64,000 nucleotides of DNA from Halalkalibacter oceani (GCF_023715605.1 NZ_JAMBOL010000001.1:1-64000); one strand, 5' to 3'; numbered from the stretch's first letter, positions 28,243 to 37,474 are shown. Translations and numbers: made by a program. Notes: generated from the letters alone by a model not told the origin.

Positions 28243-30644
28243 ATGAAAAAACTGACAAGTGGAATAGTAGTCTTTCTTTTGCTTTTTTCTCTATATGTTC
28301 CTGCGGAGATAAAAGCCAGTACTAAAACGATTAAAAATTTAACCCCTGGTGATCTCGTCACGTATAGTGATAGAGAGTGGGTGTATTTGCAGTCGATGGC
28401 GGGCGAGCCGCAAGGATTGTTTTTGCGCACAAACAGCGAAATTAGCAGATACTACTACAATTCCGGCTCGCCAATAGATGTAAATATGAACTTTGACCCG
28501 AACGATCCGCTGACTGTCGCCAATTGGTTGAATGTGACATCAACCAATTGGAGCATACGGACTGGATTCAGACAATGACGTGGGGCGAGGCTTCGGCAAA
28601 AATCGGCCTGCCTAGTCGTTTTGAGGCAGAACTGAATGAAACGGTCATCTTGGACAATTTAGATGCTACTTATGATTATTACACCCTGACCGCCGCTTCG
28701 GATTACGATATCAATATTATCAATGTACGATCTCGTGCTGATAGCGACTTCCTTGTTACCCCCGCTCATGCTGCTGTAGGAAATATACCGGCTAGGGTTG
28801 CACCGGCGATCTATTTGGATCCTGATTTGTATGTCGACGATGATGGGAAGGTCGTGTCATGTGTGCCACCCGAAATTGTGACGACACCGGCTGATGCTGC
28901 TGGCAGTTGGAAGCAGGAGGTCTCGGTGACCTTACAAGGTGGGGCTTGTTACAATGAGGAAGGCGACGCCGAATACCGCATTCAAACACCGGATGGCAGT
29001 TGGAGCGAATGGGCGAATTACAGTGATGAGGTTAAATTTGATCAAGAAGGTCGTTCTGTGTTGAAAAGCCGGATGTCTGTGCCGGGAAGTGCTGTTGCAA
29101 GGGCAGAGATTCTGATTGATCAGACCGAACCAACGATTGAGTTAAGTGCGGACCCCACGACAATGACCAATCAAGATGTGACGATTACAGCGGACATGAC
29201 AGATAACGGAGCAATCGAGACGAAAAAATGGGCGGAAGGAACGCCGCTAGCTGAGTGGTTCCTTGATGAGGATAATGGAACTATTTTTGCTGATGATAGC
29301 TTCACCGTTTCAAAAAACGGAACATTCAGTGTGTTTGCCCGTGATGAAGCTGGAAATACGTCAGTTGAAACGATTGAAATTCGCAATATTGATAAAGAAA
29401 AGCCCGTCATTACGCTTCTAGGCGACGAGACAATGTCTGTGGTCCGCGGCAGAAGTTTTGAGGACCCTGGTGCTACTGCGCTTGATAATGAAGATGGGGA
29501 TATTACAAGCTCCATTGTCGTTACAGGTGAGGTGGATACGACAACGGCCGGGGAATATATTTTGTATTATGATGTGACTGACGAGGCTGGCAATGCGGCC
29601 GAGCAAGTGACGCGCACGGTTGAAGTAACTGCACGCTCCTCCGGTGGAGGGGGAGGCGGTGGATCCGGTTCGCCTGCTCCGCCGGCAAACTCGATCCCGC
29701 AGTCAGGTGGATCATTAACGATGGAGGGTGTGACGCTGCAGCTCCCGAGCGGGGCAGTCAGTGGAACCACCCGGATCAATGTGGACGTGGTGAGGAACAC
29801 TGATGCTCTTCCAGCGTCTGATAGAGTCATAAGTGATGTGTTTGAGATCACGAAAGATACGACGGAGTCCTTTTCTGTTCCGATTACCCTTACACTGCCA
29901 TTTGATCCTGAGCTTGTCGATGAAGAAAGCAGCAGCGTCAGTATTTTCTGGCTCGATGAAGAATCTGGAGAATGGATTGAATTAGACAATATTCAAATCG
30001 ATTGGCAGGACGGTACGGTAGCCGGAGAGGTTGATCATTTTACGAAGTTTGCCGTATTGGAAGTAGAAAGTACGGAAGAGGAAGAAATCGAGGAGGAACC
30101 GTCGCCGGAGCTTCCTGAATCTTTTACCGATATTGACGGGCATTGGGCAGAGGAGCATATCATGGCATTGGTTCTGCAAAATATCGTAAATGGGTATCCT
30201 GATGGGGAGTTCAAGCCAAATCGTACGCTGACGAGAGCTGAGTTTACGACGATGATTGTGAAAGCCTATGGAATAGAAGAAACAGCGAGCCGTGTGTTCG
30301 AGGATACAGTGAACCATTGGGCAAGAGAAAGCATCGCAGCAGCCTATGAGCACGGCCTGATTAACGGCTACAATGAAGCGACGTTTGGTGCCGATGACCC
30401 GATTACACGGGAGCAGGTGGCGAGAATCATCGTGAATGCCAGTCAATTGGCTGGAGCTGAAGAGCAATCCCCTCGTTTCACCGATCAGGATGAAATCTCT
30501 CACTGGGCAGCAGAAGCTGTTGAAACTGTTGCATTACATGGTATTGTCACCGGCTATCCGAATGGCAGCTTCAAACCGAAGCAAACCGCAACAAGAGCAG
30601 AAGCTGTAGCCGTGATTGGACGAGTAATGGAGGAGGGGGACTAA
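28243..30644 (+). pseudogene. large SLH-domain surface protein, frameshifted near residue 100
   Basis: The N-terminal part (28243-about 28540) has a signal peptide and NFDPNDPLTVANWLN; the continuation is in another frame from about 28530 (INQLEHTDWIQTMTWGEASAK...). One indel at about 28530-28545 would restore a protein of roughly 800 residues. The rest contains a bacterial Ig/OmpL47-like segment, a DUF5011 domain (KPVITLLGDETMSVVRG..DPGATALDNEDGDI), a glycine-serine linker near 29640, a ZU5-like beta domain (SGGSLTMEGVTLQLPSGAVSG), and three C-terminal SLH repeats (FTDIDGHWAEEHI, FEDTVNHWARESI, ISHWAAEAVETV). The long intact downstream frame suggests a recent lesion, phase variation or a sequencing error. 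Confidence 0.8.
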
Positions 30645-30727
30645 CCGAACGATCCTGCGAGCTTGTGAGCAATTCAATTTGAAGGGCGCAATACGAGAAA
30701 GATGTTTGAAATGACAAGCTATATCAG

Positions 30728-30778
30728 TAGGGGCTGGACCAAAAGGGGAAAATAACCTTTTTGGTTCCAGCTCCTTTC
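30728..30778 (+). terminator. terminator after SLH pseudogene
   Basis: GGGCTGGACCAAAAGG pairs with CCTTTTTGGTTCCAGCTCC, followed by TTTCTT. Confidence 0.7.
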
Positions 30779-30829
30779 TTCATACTTAGCCGCTTGATAA
30801 AATAGGAGCAGGGAAAGGAGCGTGGATGA

Positions 30830-31090
30830 ATGTATAAAGTGATGCTCATAGAGGATGATGTGCAGCTAAGTGAGCTTGTGCAGGATAAGTTGGAGCGGTA
30901 TGGCTATGACGTGTATAAGCCTGACGATTTTATGAAAGTTGAGGAGGCGTTCGGTGAAATTGAGCCATCAACATTCGGGGGAAACTCGTTGGGAGTATCA
31001 ACCTTTATGACACCCCCTATCTCAATAAGAAAGGATCGCTTTGGTATAGTCCGTAAAGTCCTGCAGATGGTTATCAAGTATTTGTTGTAA
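30830..31090 (+). pseudogene. truncated BceR-type response regulator
   Basis: The first about 46 residues (MYKVMLIEDDVQLSELVQDKLERYGYDVYKPDDFMKVEEAF...) match the receiver N-terminus of BceR/BraR-like OmpR-family regulators that control peptide-antibiotic ABC exporters. The homology stops near 30968, before the phosphoacceptor Asp and the DNA-binding domain; the remaining ORF is antisense or junk. AAAGGAG lies upstream. An ABC-transporter relic at 32094 probably belongs to the same lost locus. Confidence 0.7.
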
Positions 31091-31426
31091 GATGCTCAAG
31101 TTAAGCTCCTGGTAATCATGCACGGCAATGTTTCGAAAGCCAACCATTGCTTTCATTTTATGAGAAAGTGAGGCGGGAAGGATTCCTTCTTCTTCTATTA
31201 ACGAAAAAGCATCACGACTCGTTTGTGGAATGCCTAGTTTTTTCTCGGCAACAATGTGCATGGCAAGGTCAATACTGGCTTCACATGCACGTTGGAGATT
31301 TAACACAATCGAATCTTGTTTTGTATAGTTTCTTAAATGGTCTGGGTTCTGTTCATATTCCTCTGTAATCCGTTTGATACAACGTTCGATAATGGCAACC
31401 TTATTCAAGACAACATCATTTTTCAT
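31022..31426 (-). CDS. hepT: HepT-like toxin (DUF86)
   Basis: A 135-residue HEPN-family protein with the diagnostic Rx4HxY motif, RNIAVHDY, near its C-terminus. HepT proteins are HEPN RNases or RNase-like toxins neutralised by the adjacent MntA nucleotidyltransferase, which AMPylates the motif tyrosine. The start at 31426 (MKNDVVLNKVAI) is preferred; it overlaps the mntA stop by 11 bp, as usual for this two-gene module (antitoxin first). Confidence 0.88.
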   Translation of the reverse strand: MKNDVVLNKVAIIERCIKRITEEYEQNPDHLRNYTKQDSIVLNLQRACEASIDLAMHIVAEKKLGIPQTSRDAFSLIEEEGILPASLSHKMKAMVGFRNIAVHDYQELNLSILQQILDNHLQDFTDYTKAILSY

Positions 31427-31823
31427 AGATTGACCCACTTTCAGCGATCTTTTTGAAAATAGGAGCGCGTTCTTCATTTAATTTCGTGTACATTTTTAAT
31501 GTTTTTATTTCGAAAAGCTGTTTCTTTTCTTGATTTGAACAATAAATGACTTTGCCAGTCTGGATCACTTGCGCTTGAAAAACCGTGCTTGCTTCTTGTA
31601 AATCAATTAGGTCAACCTCTTGATTCAGCTTCGCAGCGAGGTCTTGCGCGATCATAAACAATTGATAAGAGTCTACTTTATTCTGCTCGCTTAAAAAGGC
31701 AATGTCAATATCACTATCCTGATTCGCCGTCCCTTTTGCATGTGAGCCGAACAAGACGATGAGGAACGGAGACAAAGAAGCAACAAGCTTGTCGATAACG
31801 AGCTGTTCATTCACCATATTCAA
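31416..31823 (-). CDS. mntA: MntA-like minimal nucleotidyltransferase antitoxin
   Basis: A 136-residue protein with the nucleotidyltransferase motif GSHAKGTANQDSDIDIAF (GS...DxD) near residues 25-42 and a third acidic residue in the VDLIDL strand. MntA AMPylates HepT and thereby silences it. The TTG start at 31823 has GGAGGG 7-8 nt upstream; ATG 31817 is the alternative. A TATAAT box on the minus strand (31886-31891) is a likely -10. Confidence 0.85.
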   Translation of the reverse strand: MNMVNEQLVIDKLVASLSPFLIVLFGSHAKGTANQDSDIDIAFLSEQNKVDSYQLFMIAQDLAAKLNQEVDLIDLQEASTVFQAQVIQTGKVIYCSNQEKKQLFEIKTLKMYTKLNEERAPIFKKIAESGSIYEK

Positions 31824-32093
31824 TCCAAATCCCTCCAGCCTTTCTATGAATAATAGAAAAAGAGCGACATTCTATCATCTTCTTTATTATACCAGACAGG
31901 CAGAGACATTATTCATCTATTTCCCTATCCTGCTTAATGAGTATATTCGTACACATGTTCAAAGTATTAAAAATGATTTGATAAGGTTTCCAGTGAAAAC
32001 CCGTTACCTCTTCATTAAGTTATTTTTATACTTTTATCCGGCGCTCGGCAGAAAGAACCGCCATCAGCCTCGCCCTAGTAAATGAACGAGTAT

Positions 32094-32199
32094 CATTTTA
32101 GCGGATGAACCGACGGGGCATTTGGATTCGAAATCGTCACCGGTGATCATGGAGTGCTTTGAGAAGGTTGTCACTCATGATGGGTTAGCGGCGAGCTAG
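32094..32199 (+). pseudogene. ABC transporter ATPase fragment (MacB/BceA-like)
   Basis: The translation ILADEPTGHLDSKSSPVIMECFEKVVTHDG carries the Walker B/D-loop block ADEPTGxLDSK of MacB/BceA-type ATPases; the rest of the gene is missing. Together with the BceR fragment at 30830 it brackets the HepT/MntA module. The sequence from 32200 to 32360 is not recognised. Confidence 0.6.
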
Positions 32200-32394
32200 T
32201 GGTGTTTATTAAGACGATGCGATTCACTCTCATATTGTGAAGAACGGAATCAGAAAGGAGTTTTGGCATCAAATATTGGATAATCTTGCGCTGGAGAAAA
32301 TCACTGAAAATATGAAATTTATCTCATAAAAAAAGGAAACTGATGTTATAATTTTCCTATCATGATAAGAGAAACGATTGTTTTGGAGGGGGAC

Positions 32395-33144
32395 ATGGAA
32401 CTAGATAAGAAAAAAACAGTTGTCATTGCCCGGGGACATCGACTTAAAATGGTGTATGAAATTTTTATGGCCGTGCTGGCGTTCATCTCCGTTATCTTTA
32501 TTTGGAATGATCATCCTTTCATTAGAAATCTCGACTTTGTCATTTGGCTTATTTTTGTCCTGGATGTCACGGTCCGGTTCTTTTCGAGCGAAAGCAAATG
32601 GGCTTACATAAAGCGGAATCCGTTAGATCTTGTGGCGATTATTCCCCTCGACAGCATTTTCAGGCTGGCCCGTCTCGTACGCTTCATCAGGCTATTGCGG
32701 ACATTGGCGATTTTAAAGCATTACGCTCAGCCTGTTTATGATATTTTCAGAACGAATAATCTTGATAAAGTCCTGATTCTGCTTGTGGTTCTTATCTTTC
32801 TTACGTCGATTCCGATCACGATGCTGGAGCCGGGCATAGCTCATTATTCTGATGCGGTCTGGTGGGCGATTGTCACCTCTACAACGGTCGGCTATGGCGA
32901 TATCTCTCCTGTTACCGTCGTCGGCAGACTGATCGCCATCATTTTGATGGTGTTTGGGATTGGGTTACTCGGTTTGGTGACAAGCTCGATTGCCGCTTAT
33001 TTTTCGCAAAACAAAAAAAGAAAAGAGAGTGCGACCGTTGCCTATTTAAAGGAGCAGATTGATCACCTGGAAGAGCTTTCGGATGACGAAATTGAAAAGG
33101 TGAAACTGCTGATTGACAGCTATAAGAGGAACAACGTGCTTTGA
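32395..33144 (+). CDS. voltage-gated-type potassium channel (2/6-TM ion channel)
   Basis: A 249-residue membrane protein with a six-TM layout. An arginine-rich S4-like segment (FRLARLVRFIRLLRTLAIL) precedes the pore. The potassium selectivity filter TTVGYGD is near 163-169, followed by the last TM helix and a short charged cytoplasmic coil (LKEQIDHLEELSDDEIEKVKLL). The ATG at 32395 is chosen for the GGAGGGGG just upstream; ATG 32362 would add 11 residues. Passive K+ flux across the cytoplasmic membrane is expected; physiological role unknown. Confidence 0.88.
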   Translation: MELDKKKTVVIARGHRLKMVYEIFMAVLAFISVIFIWNDHPFIRNLDFVIWLIFVLDVTVRFFSSESKWAYIKRNPLDLVAIIPLDSIFRLARLVRFIRLLRTLAILKHYAQPVYDIFRTNNLDKVLILLVVLIFLTSIPITMLEPGIAHYSDAVWWAIVTSTTVGYGDISPVTVVGRLIAIILMVFGIGLLGLVTSSIAAYFSQNKKRKESATVAYLKEQIDHLEELSDDEIEKVKLLIDSYKRNNVL

Positions 33145-33163
33145 CAACAGCCTGTTGCCGGAT

Positions 33164-33216
33164 ACGGGAGGAGCATGTGCATTCTCTATGGAAAAAATGC
33201 CCCGTTCTTTTTTCAG
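33164..33216 (+). terminator. terminator after potassium channel gene
   Basis: ACGGG..GCAT pairs with ATGC.CCGT, followed by TCTTTTTT. Confidence 0.6.
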
Positions 33217-33334
33217 TCAGATAATCTGACGAAAAAGTACAAAGGGACCCGACCTTTCTGTAACATGTAGCTATAGCTGATCGGCAATGGAGCTGGTCAA
33301 GTAAATCGCAGTGAATAAGTGAATCGAAATAGGC

Positions 33335-33396
33335 AAAGGTGCCTGATGCTTGCTTTGTGACGAAGATCGTGACGAGCTGGAATCAGGCACCTTTTT
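33335..33396 (+). terminator. leader terminator just upstream of eutH
   Basis: A 13-bp perfect stem AAAGGTGCCTGAT/ATCAGGCACCTTT with T run lies only about 35 bp before the eutH start, and its distal edge runs into the eutH ribosome site region. It either ends an upstream non-coding transcript or attenuates eutH. Confidence 0.75.
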
Positions 33397-33432
33397 GTCT
33401 TTTTTGGAGCTGCAACGTGAGGAGGAAGGTGG

Positions 33433-34710
33433 ATGGAGAATTTAGGGACTTACGTCATCTATGTCATTATGGCCTGTGCAGTTATTGGTGCGATTGCTTC
33501 GATAAAAAACACGCAAACAGGTCTCGGTAAGGAGTTTATGGAGGGGCTGCATTCCGTCGGCCATATTTTCGTTCCGGCTGCCGGCATCATGGCGTCGATT
33601 CCGTATTTGTCGACATTTATTTCGGGCTTTTTTGGGCCGATTTTTGCCACAGTGGGGGCCGATCCGGCGATTGCCGCTACGGCCGTTATCGCTGTTGATA
33701 TGGGGGGATACCAGCTGGCGGAAGCGCTGGCTGAGACGCATGAAGGTTGGATTATGGCGATGACAGTCGGCTATATGGCCGGGGCGACGATCGTCTTTAC
33801 GATTCCGATGGGGTTGGCGATGCTCGATCAGCGCGACCATAAATATATGGCGTTGGGCGTCATGGCCGGCATTTTATCAATCCCGATCGGCGTTTTGATT
33901 TCATGCGCGATGATGGTCTTCGGCAATCCTGTTGTGCGTGATGTGATTTCAACAAGCTCAGAAGCAACCTATCAGTTAGCATTAAGCTTTGGCGCTATTT
34001 TTGTTAATTTAATTCCGCTGATTGTGTTAGTGTTGGTGATTGCGCTAGGGTTACGTTTCTATCCTGATATTATGGTCAAAGGCTTTATGATTTTTGGAAA
34101 GGGGATGGATGCCGGGATCAAGCTTGTTCTCTGCTTTTCGATCGTCGAATATTTTACCGGCTTTTTCTCAACAATGTTTGGCGTTTGGGGATTTGATCCG
34201 ATTATTGCAGATGAGCAGGATCAGTTCCGTGCCCTTGAAACCGCCGGTTACATCGGAATTATGCTGGCCGGGGCGTTCCCGATGGTCTATTTGATTCGCA
34301 AGTATTTGTCGCGGCCGCTTGAAGTCGTCGGGAAGAAAGTCGGTTTAAACGCCGTTGGAAGTGCCGGGATTCTTGCTTCAAGCGCTAATGTGCTGGCGAT
34401 GTTCCGTCTCGTTAAAACGATGCGGCCAAAGGATAAAGTGATTAATATTGCCTTTGCTGTCTGTGCCGCTTTCCTGCTTGGCGACCATCTCTCCTTTACG
34501 GCGAATTTCCAGCCCAATTTGATTTTGCCGATCGTGGCCGGAAAGCTTCTAGCAGGGCTTGCGGCGATTGCACTAGCGCATTGGCTCTGTGTAAAGAAGG
34601 CACTGCAGCTTGAGGAAGAGGACCGCCGACTGGGGATTATCGGCGAAAATGAGTACATGGATAAAGAAGACATTCCCGTGGAAGTGGAAGCTGAACAGAA
34701 GATTGGCTAG
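33433..34710 (+). CDS. eutH: ethanolamine permease EutH
   Basis: A 425-residue, about 11-TM transporter. It matches EutH throughout: VIGAIASIKNTQTGLGKEFMEGL, AVDMGGYQLAEAL, GYMAGATIVFTIPMGLAML, and LLGDHLSFTANFQPNLILP. EutH admits ethanolamine, for later cleavage by the B12-dependent EutBC lyase, which is not in this window. AGGAGGAAGGTGG precedes the ATG. The C-terminus has an acidic cytoplasmic tail. It stands alone rather than in a microcompartment operon; an aldehyde dehydrogenase lies 320 bp downstream. Confidence 0.92.
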   Translation: MENLGTYVIYVIMACAVIGAIASIKNTQTGLGKEFMEGLHSVGHIFVPAAGIMASIPYLSTFISGFFGPIFATVGADPAIAATAVIAVDMGGYQLAEALAETHEGWIMAMTVGYMAGATIVFTIPMGLAMLDQRDHKYMALGVMAGILSIPIGVLISCAMMVFGNPVVRDVISTSSEATYQLALSFGAIFVNLIPLIVLVLVIALGLRFYPDIMVKGFMIFGKGMDAGIKLVLCFSIVEYFTGFFSTMFGVWGFDPIIADEQDQFRALETAGYIGIMLAGAFPMVYLIRKYLSRPLEVVGKKVGLNAVGSAGILASSANVLAMFRLVKTMRPKDKVINIAFAVCAAFLLGDHLSFTANFQPNLILPIVAGKLLAGLAAIALAHWLCVKKALQLEEEDRRLGIIGENEYMDKEDIPVEVEAEQKIG

Positions 34711-34731
34711 ACGTATCAACATACAAGGGGC

Positions 34732-34772
34732 GCCGCAAAAGGTCAACATTCGATCCTTTTGCGGCACTTTTT
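34732..34772 (+). terminator. terminator of eutH
   Basis: Eleven-pair stem GCCGCAAAAGG/CCTTTTGCGGC followed by a T run. Confidence 0.9.
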
Positions 34773-34973
34773 ATGCTGGAAAGACGAAGCAAAAATGTTG
34801 CATCTGAACATAATCTGAGCTACACTGCACCTATACTATTTATACTTTATTGTTTAAAAAGTGTGGTGATTGTGGTACGGTTTTTTTGCGAGCTAGTGAA
34901 GCAAACTATTTGTCATTTGTCTAATGTTTAGGTTACACTTCGATAGGAATATAGGGGCAAGGGCTTATTTCCT

Positions 34974-34999
34974 GATATAGTTGCTATAGCAACTATATC
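34974..34999 (+). promoter_or_regulatory. 26-bp perfect palindrome upstream of the aldehyde dehydrogenase
   Basis: GATATAGTTGCTA is followed at once by its exact complement TAGCAACTATATC, 33 bp before the start codon. The size and symmetry suit a dimeric or tetrameric repressor operator. A hairpin in the mRNA leader is the alternative. No cognate regulator can be assigned. Confidence 0.65.
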
Positions 35000-35031
35000 G
35001 ATAGTAAGATAATAAAGGAGAGGAATATAGG

Positions 35032-36510
35032 ATGTTTAACGACCAAATTACGGTTCAAGCGATTATTAACGGGGAAAAAGTAAAAGCGGAGAGACATGAA
35101 GCGCGGGAAAACCCAACCCACCCAGAGCAGATCGCCGGCTATGCGCCAATTAATACACGCGAGGATGCAGTGCGGGCGATTGATGCGGCACATACGGCAT
35201 TCGCAAGCTGGACGAAGGTGGCAATCGAAGAGCGAATTGAACGGATGGAAAGAGCGATTCAAACGATTAAAGCCGCTGCACCTGATATTGCCGAGCTGTT
35301 GTCTAGGGAGCATGGCAAGCCGCTTTATGATGCAGAGGGGGAAATCGGCGTTTCTCTTGCATGGATGGAATTCGCCTGCCAAAATGCGAAGGACGTTTTG
35401 CAAAATGAAATGAGAGAGGACGAAAATGGGAAGACGATCATCGCCCATGACGGCATCGGCGTTGTTTCGGCGATTACTCCATGGAACTATCCGTTGTCGC
35501 TCTCAACGATCAAAATTGCTCCAGCGTTGCTGGCAGGTAACACAATGGTGCTGAAGCCAAGTCCGCTTGCTCCTTTAGCTGTCAGCAAAGTGGTGGAGAT
35601 GATCGCAGCGGAATTTCCAAACGGCGTATTGAATCTCGTTCATGGGGAAGCCGACGTCGGTGTTGAGTTGACGTCGAATCCGAAAGTGGCAAAAATCGCT
35701 TTTACAGGCGGAACAGGAACGGCGAAGCATATTATGAAGGCGGCAGCTGATACGATTAAAAATATGACGCTCGAATTAGGTGGAAACGATGCGGCGATCA
35801 TTTTGAACGATTTTGATGTCAATGATGAACGGGCGATGCGCCGTCTCGTCATCTCCAACTTCTTGACTGCCGGGCAAATTTGTATGATTGCCAAACGAAT
35901 CTATGTCGATCGCTCGATTTACGAGCAATTCGTTGAAAAATACATTGAAGCAGCGAATAAATGGATCCGGGTAGGCGATCCATTTAATAAGGACGTCACA
36001 ATCGGCCCGGTAAACAATAAAAAGCAGGCGGAGTTTGTGCAAAGTCTGATTGATGATGCTACAGCTAAAGGGGCAACGGTTGTCAAGCTTGGAAAAGTAC
36101 TCGATAAGGATGTATTTGAAAAAGGTTATTTCCTGCAGCCGACGGTTGTGCTCGGAGCTGATTACAATGATCCAATCGTAGTGGAGGAGCAATTTGGCCC
36201 GACTGTGCCAATCCTGCCATTCGACGGAGATGAGCATGCAATTGAATTAGCGAACGACAGCATTTACGGTTTGACGAGCTCAGTCTGGGGCGATGAAGAG
36301 CATGCGATTGAAGTTGCCAAACAGATCCAGGCCGGCACAACGATGATTAATACCGCCGCGGTGCAAGGACTTGATGTTCGCTTTCCGTTTGGTGGAGTGA
36401 AACAGTCAGGCATCGGCCGTGAATACGGAAAAGAAGGGCTTCTGGCGTATACGGATACTCATATTATCAATATCCCGAAAAAAGGCGAGCTTCCTTATAT
36501 TCCGGAATAA
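35032..36510 (+). CDS. NAD(P)-dependent aldehyde dehydrogenase
   Basis: A 492-residue ALDH-superfamily enzyme. Active-site Cys near 284 (TAGQICM) and general-base Glu near 248 (LELGGN) are present, as are the NAD-site AFTGGTGTAK and the C-terminal FPFGGVKQSGIGREYG. It oxidises an aldehyde to an acid in the cytoplasm. Proximity to eutH allows a role in acetaldehyde clearance, but it is not an acylating EutE. RBS AAGGAGAGG; probably controlled through the palindrome at 34974. Confidence 0.9.
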   Translation: MFNDQITVQAIINGEKVKAERHEARENPTHPEQIAGYAPINTREDAVRAIDAAHTAFASWTKVAIEERIERMERAIQTIKAAAPDIAELLSREHGKPLYDAEGEIGVSLAWMEFACQNAKDVLQNEMREDENGKTIIAHDGIGVVSAITPWNYPLSLSTIKIAPALLAGNTMVLKPSPLAPLAVSKVVEMIAAEFPNGVLNLVHGEADVGVELTSNPKVAKIAFTGGTGTAKHIMKAAADTIKNMTLELGGNDAAIILNDFDVNDERAMRRLVISNFLTAGQICMIAKRIYVDRSIYEQFVEKYIEAANKWIRVGDPFNKDVTIGPVNNKKQAEFVQSLIDDATAKGATVVKLGKVLDKDVFEKGYFLQPTVVLGADYNDPIVVEEQFGPTVPILPFDGDEHAIELANDSIYGLTSSVWGDEEHAIEVAKQIQAGTTMINTAAVQGLDVRFPFGGVKQSGIGREYGKEGLLAYTDTHIINIPKKGELPYIPE

Positions 36511-36519
36511 CACGAAAAA

Positions 36520-36557
36520 AAGGCTGGGCTAAGGTTTTTTACCTTTTGCCCGGCCTC
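36520..36557 (+). terminator. terminator after aldehyde dehydrogenase
   Basis: AGGCTGGGC.AAGG pairs with CCTT..GCCCGGCCT around a T-rich loop; followed by CTTCTC, so it is a weak T tract. Confidence 0.55.
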
Positions 36558-36613
36558 TTCTCAAAGCTTCTTAAACAGAGCACAGATGTTGTACACCGCC
36601 GCCGGCTAAAAGA

Positions 36614-37264
36614 TTAACCGCTGTGTGGCAGAGCCTCCTTTAAAGCAAAGAGAAACTTACAATGGTCATCTCCCTCTGTTTTGCAGGAAACTCTCTTAAC
36701 ATTTTCTGTGCCGATCACCTGCTTAAACATTGCCGTTTCGCAGTGACAGGCTGTCTTAAATTCTTTGGCAATCGCCAGGATCGGGCAGTTGTGCTCGACT
36801 AATTCAAACGTCTGCTCGTCCAACTGATGGACATCCGTCATGTAGCCTTTTTCATTTTGAATGCGGGCCAGTTCATAGATTCTTTCTGTCGGCCGTTTAT
36901 GTTCGACTCTTGCTTTGTACTCTGCTGCAAGTCTCTGCTCTCTTTTTTGGAACAAGTGGTCGATCGTTTCTTTTCCATGCAAGTCCTGAATGTCTTGCAG
37001 AAATTCGACGCTGATCCCCTCATAGTTTTTTGGGAAAAGCCGCTCTCCTTCAGCGGTAAGCGAGAAGACTTGTAACGGTCGGCCCATTGGCTGCTTTACT
37101 TCCTTAGCTTGAATCAATTGATCCTGCTCAAGTGTTGAGAGGTGCTTGCGCACGGCCATATGGGTGATCTTTAATCGTTCAGTTAAATCGTTAACAGTTA
37201 ATGAAACGTCGATTTTCAACGCTTCGAGTATTTTATCTTTCGTTGTCTTTTTTGTTTTATTCAT
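36614..37264 (-). CDS. SufR-like winged-helix transcriptional regulator with cysteine cluster
   Basis: A 216-residue regulator. The N-terminal ArsR/DeoR-type winged helix includes TVNDLTERLKITHMAVRKHLSTLEQDQLI. The C-terminal domain has the cysteine set of SufR-type Fe-S sensors: NCP, then CHC after 12 residues, then SC and HC near the end. Such proteins bind a cluster and respond to redox or iron state. The start at 37264 is chosen for GAGGAA 8 nt upstream. It is divergent from the pirin gene, and matching TATAC-N6-GTATA sites lie in front of both genes, so it probably controls both. Confidence 0.78.
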   Translation of the reverse strand: MNKTKKTTKDKILEALKIDVSLTVNDLTERLKITHMAVRKHLSTLEQDQLIQAKEVKQPMGRPLQVFSLTAEGERLFPKNYEGISVEFLQDIQDLHGKETIDHLFQKREQRLAAEYKARVEHKRPTERIYELARIQNEKGYMTDVHQLDEQTFELVEHNCPILAIAKEFKTACHCETAMFKQVIGTENVKRVSCKTEGDDHCKFLFALKEALPHSG

Positions 37265-37312
37265 ATCGGTTCCTCGATTCTTCATCTTGGATTGCATTCT
37301 ATGACAGTTAAT

Positions 37313-37328
37313 TATACTAGAAGGTATA
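37313..37328. promoter_or_regulatory. putative operator A, TATAC-N6-GTATA
   Basis: Inverted repeat TATAC TAGAAG GTATA, 48 bp upstream of the SufR-like gene start. The same pattern with the same spacing occurs at 37430-37445. Confidence 0.55.
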
Positions 37329-37429
37329 AAAAAAGGAAAGAATAAGGGATCAAGCTACTCGGGCAGCTGATCGCCAGGCAAAAAAATTGCTAATTGCAGT
37401 CAGAGTCATGTATGATTTACCTAATTTAA

Positions 37430-37445
37430 TATACTTTTTTGTATA
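37430..37445. promoter_or_regulatory. putative operator B, TATAC-N6-GTATA
   Basis: Inverted repeat TATAC TTTTTT GTATA, 30 bp upstream of the pirin start and probably overlapping its -10 region. It is the second copy of the pattern at 37313. Confidence 0.55.
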
Positions 37446-37474
37446 AAAAGTGTATGGGAGGAGTGGGAAAAGAG

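Noticed and set aside
29171-30503. Minus-strand ORFs of 114-173 codons opposite the large SLH gene
   Set aside because: Antisense shadows; no RBS and no domain pattern.
31759-32085. 108-codon plus-strand ORF between mntA and the ABC fragment
   Set aside because: Starts antisense to mntA and lacks any recognisable domain.
33240-33433. ANTAR-type antiterminator hairpins in the eutH leader
   Set aside because: A terminator is present, but I could not identify the paired hairpins with the expected loop residues.
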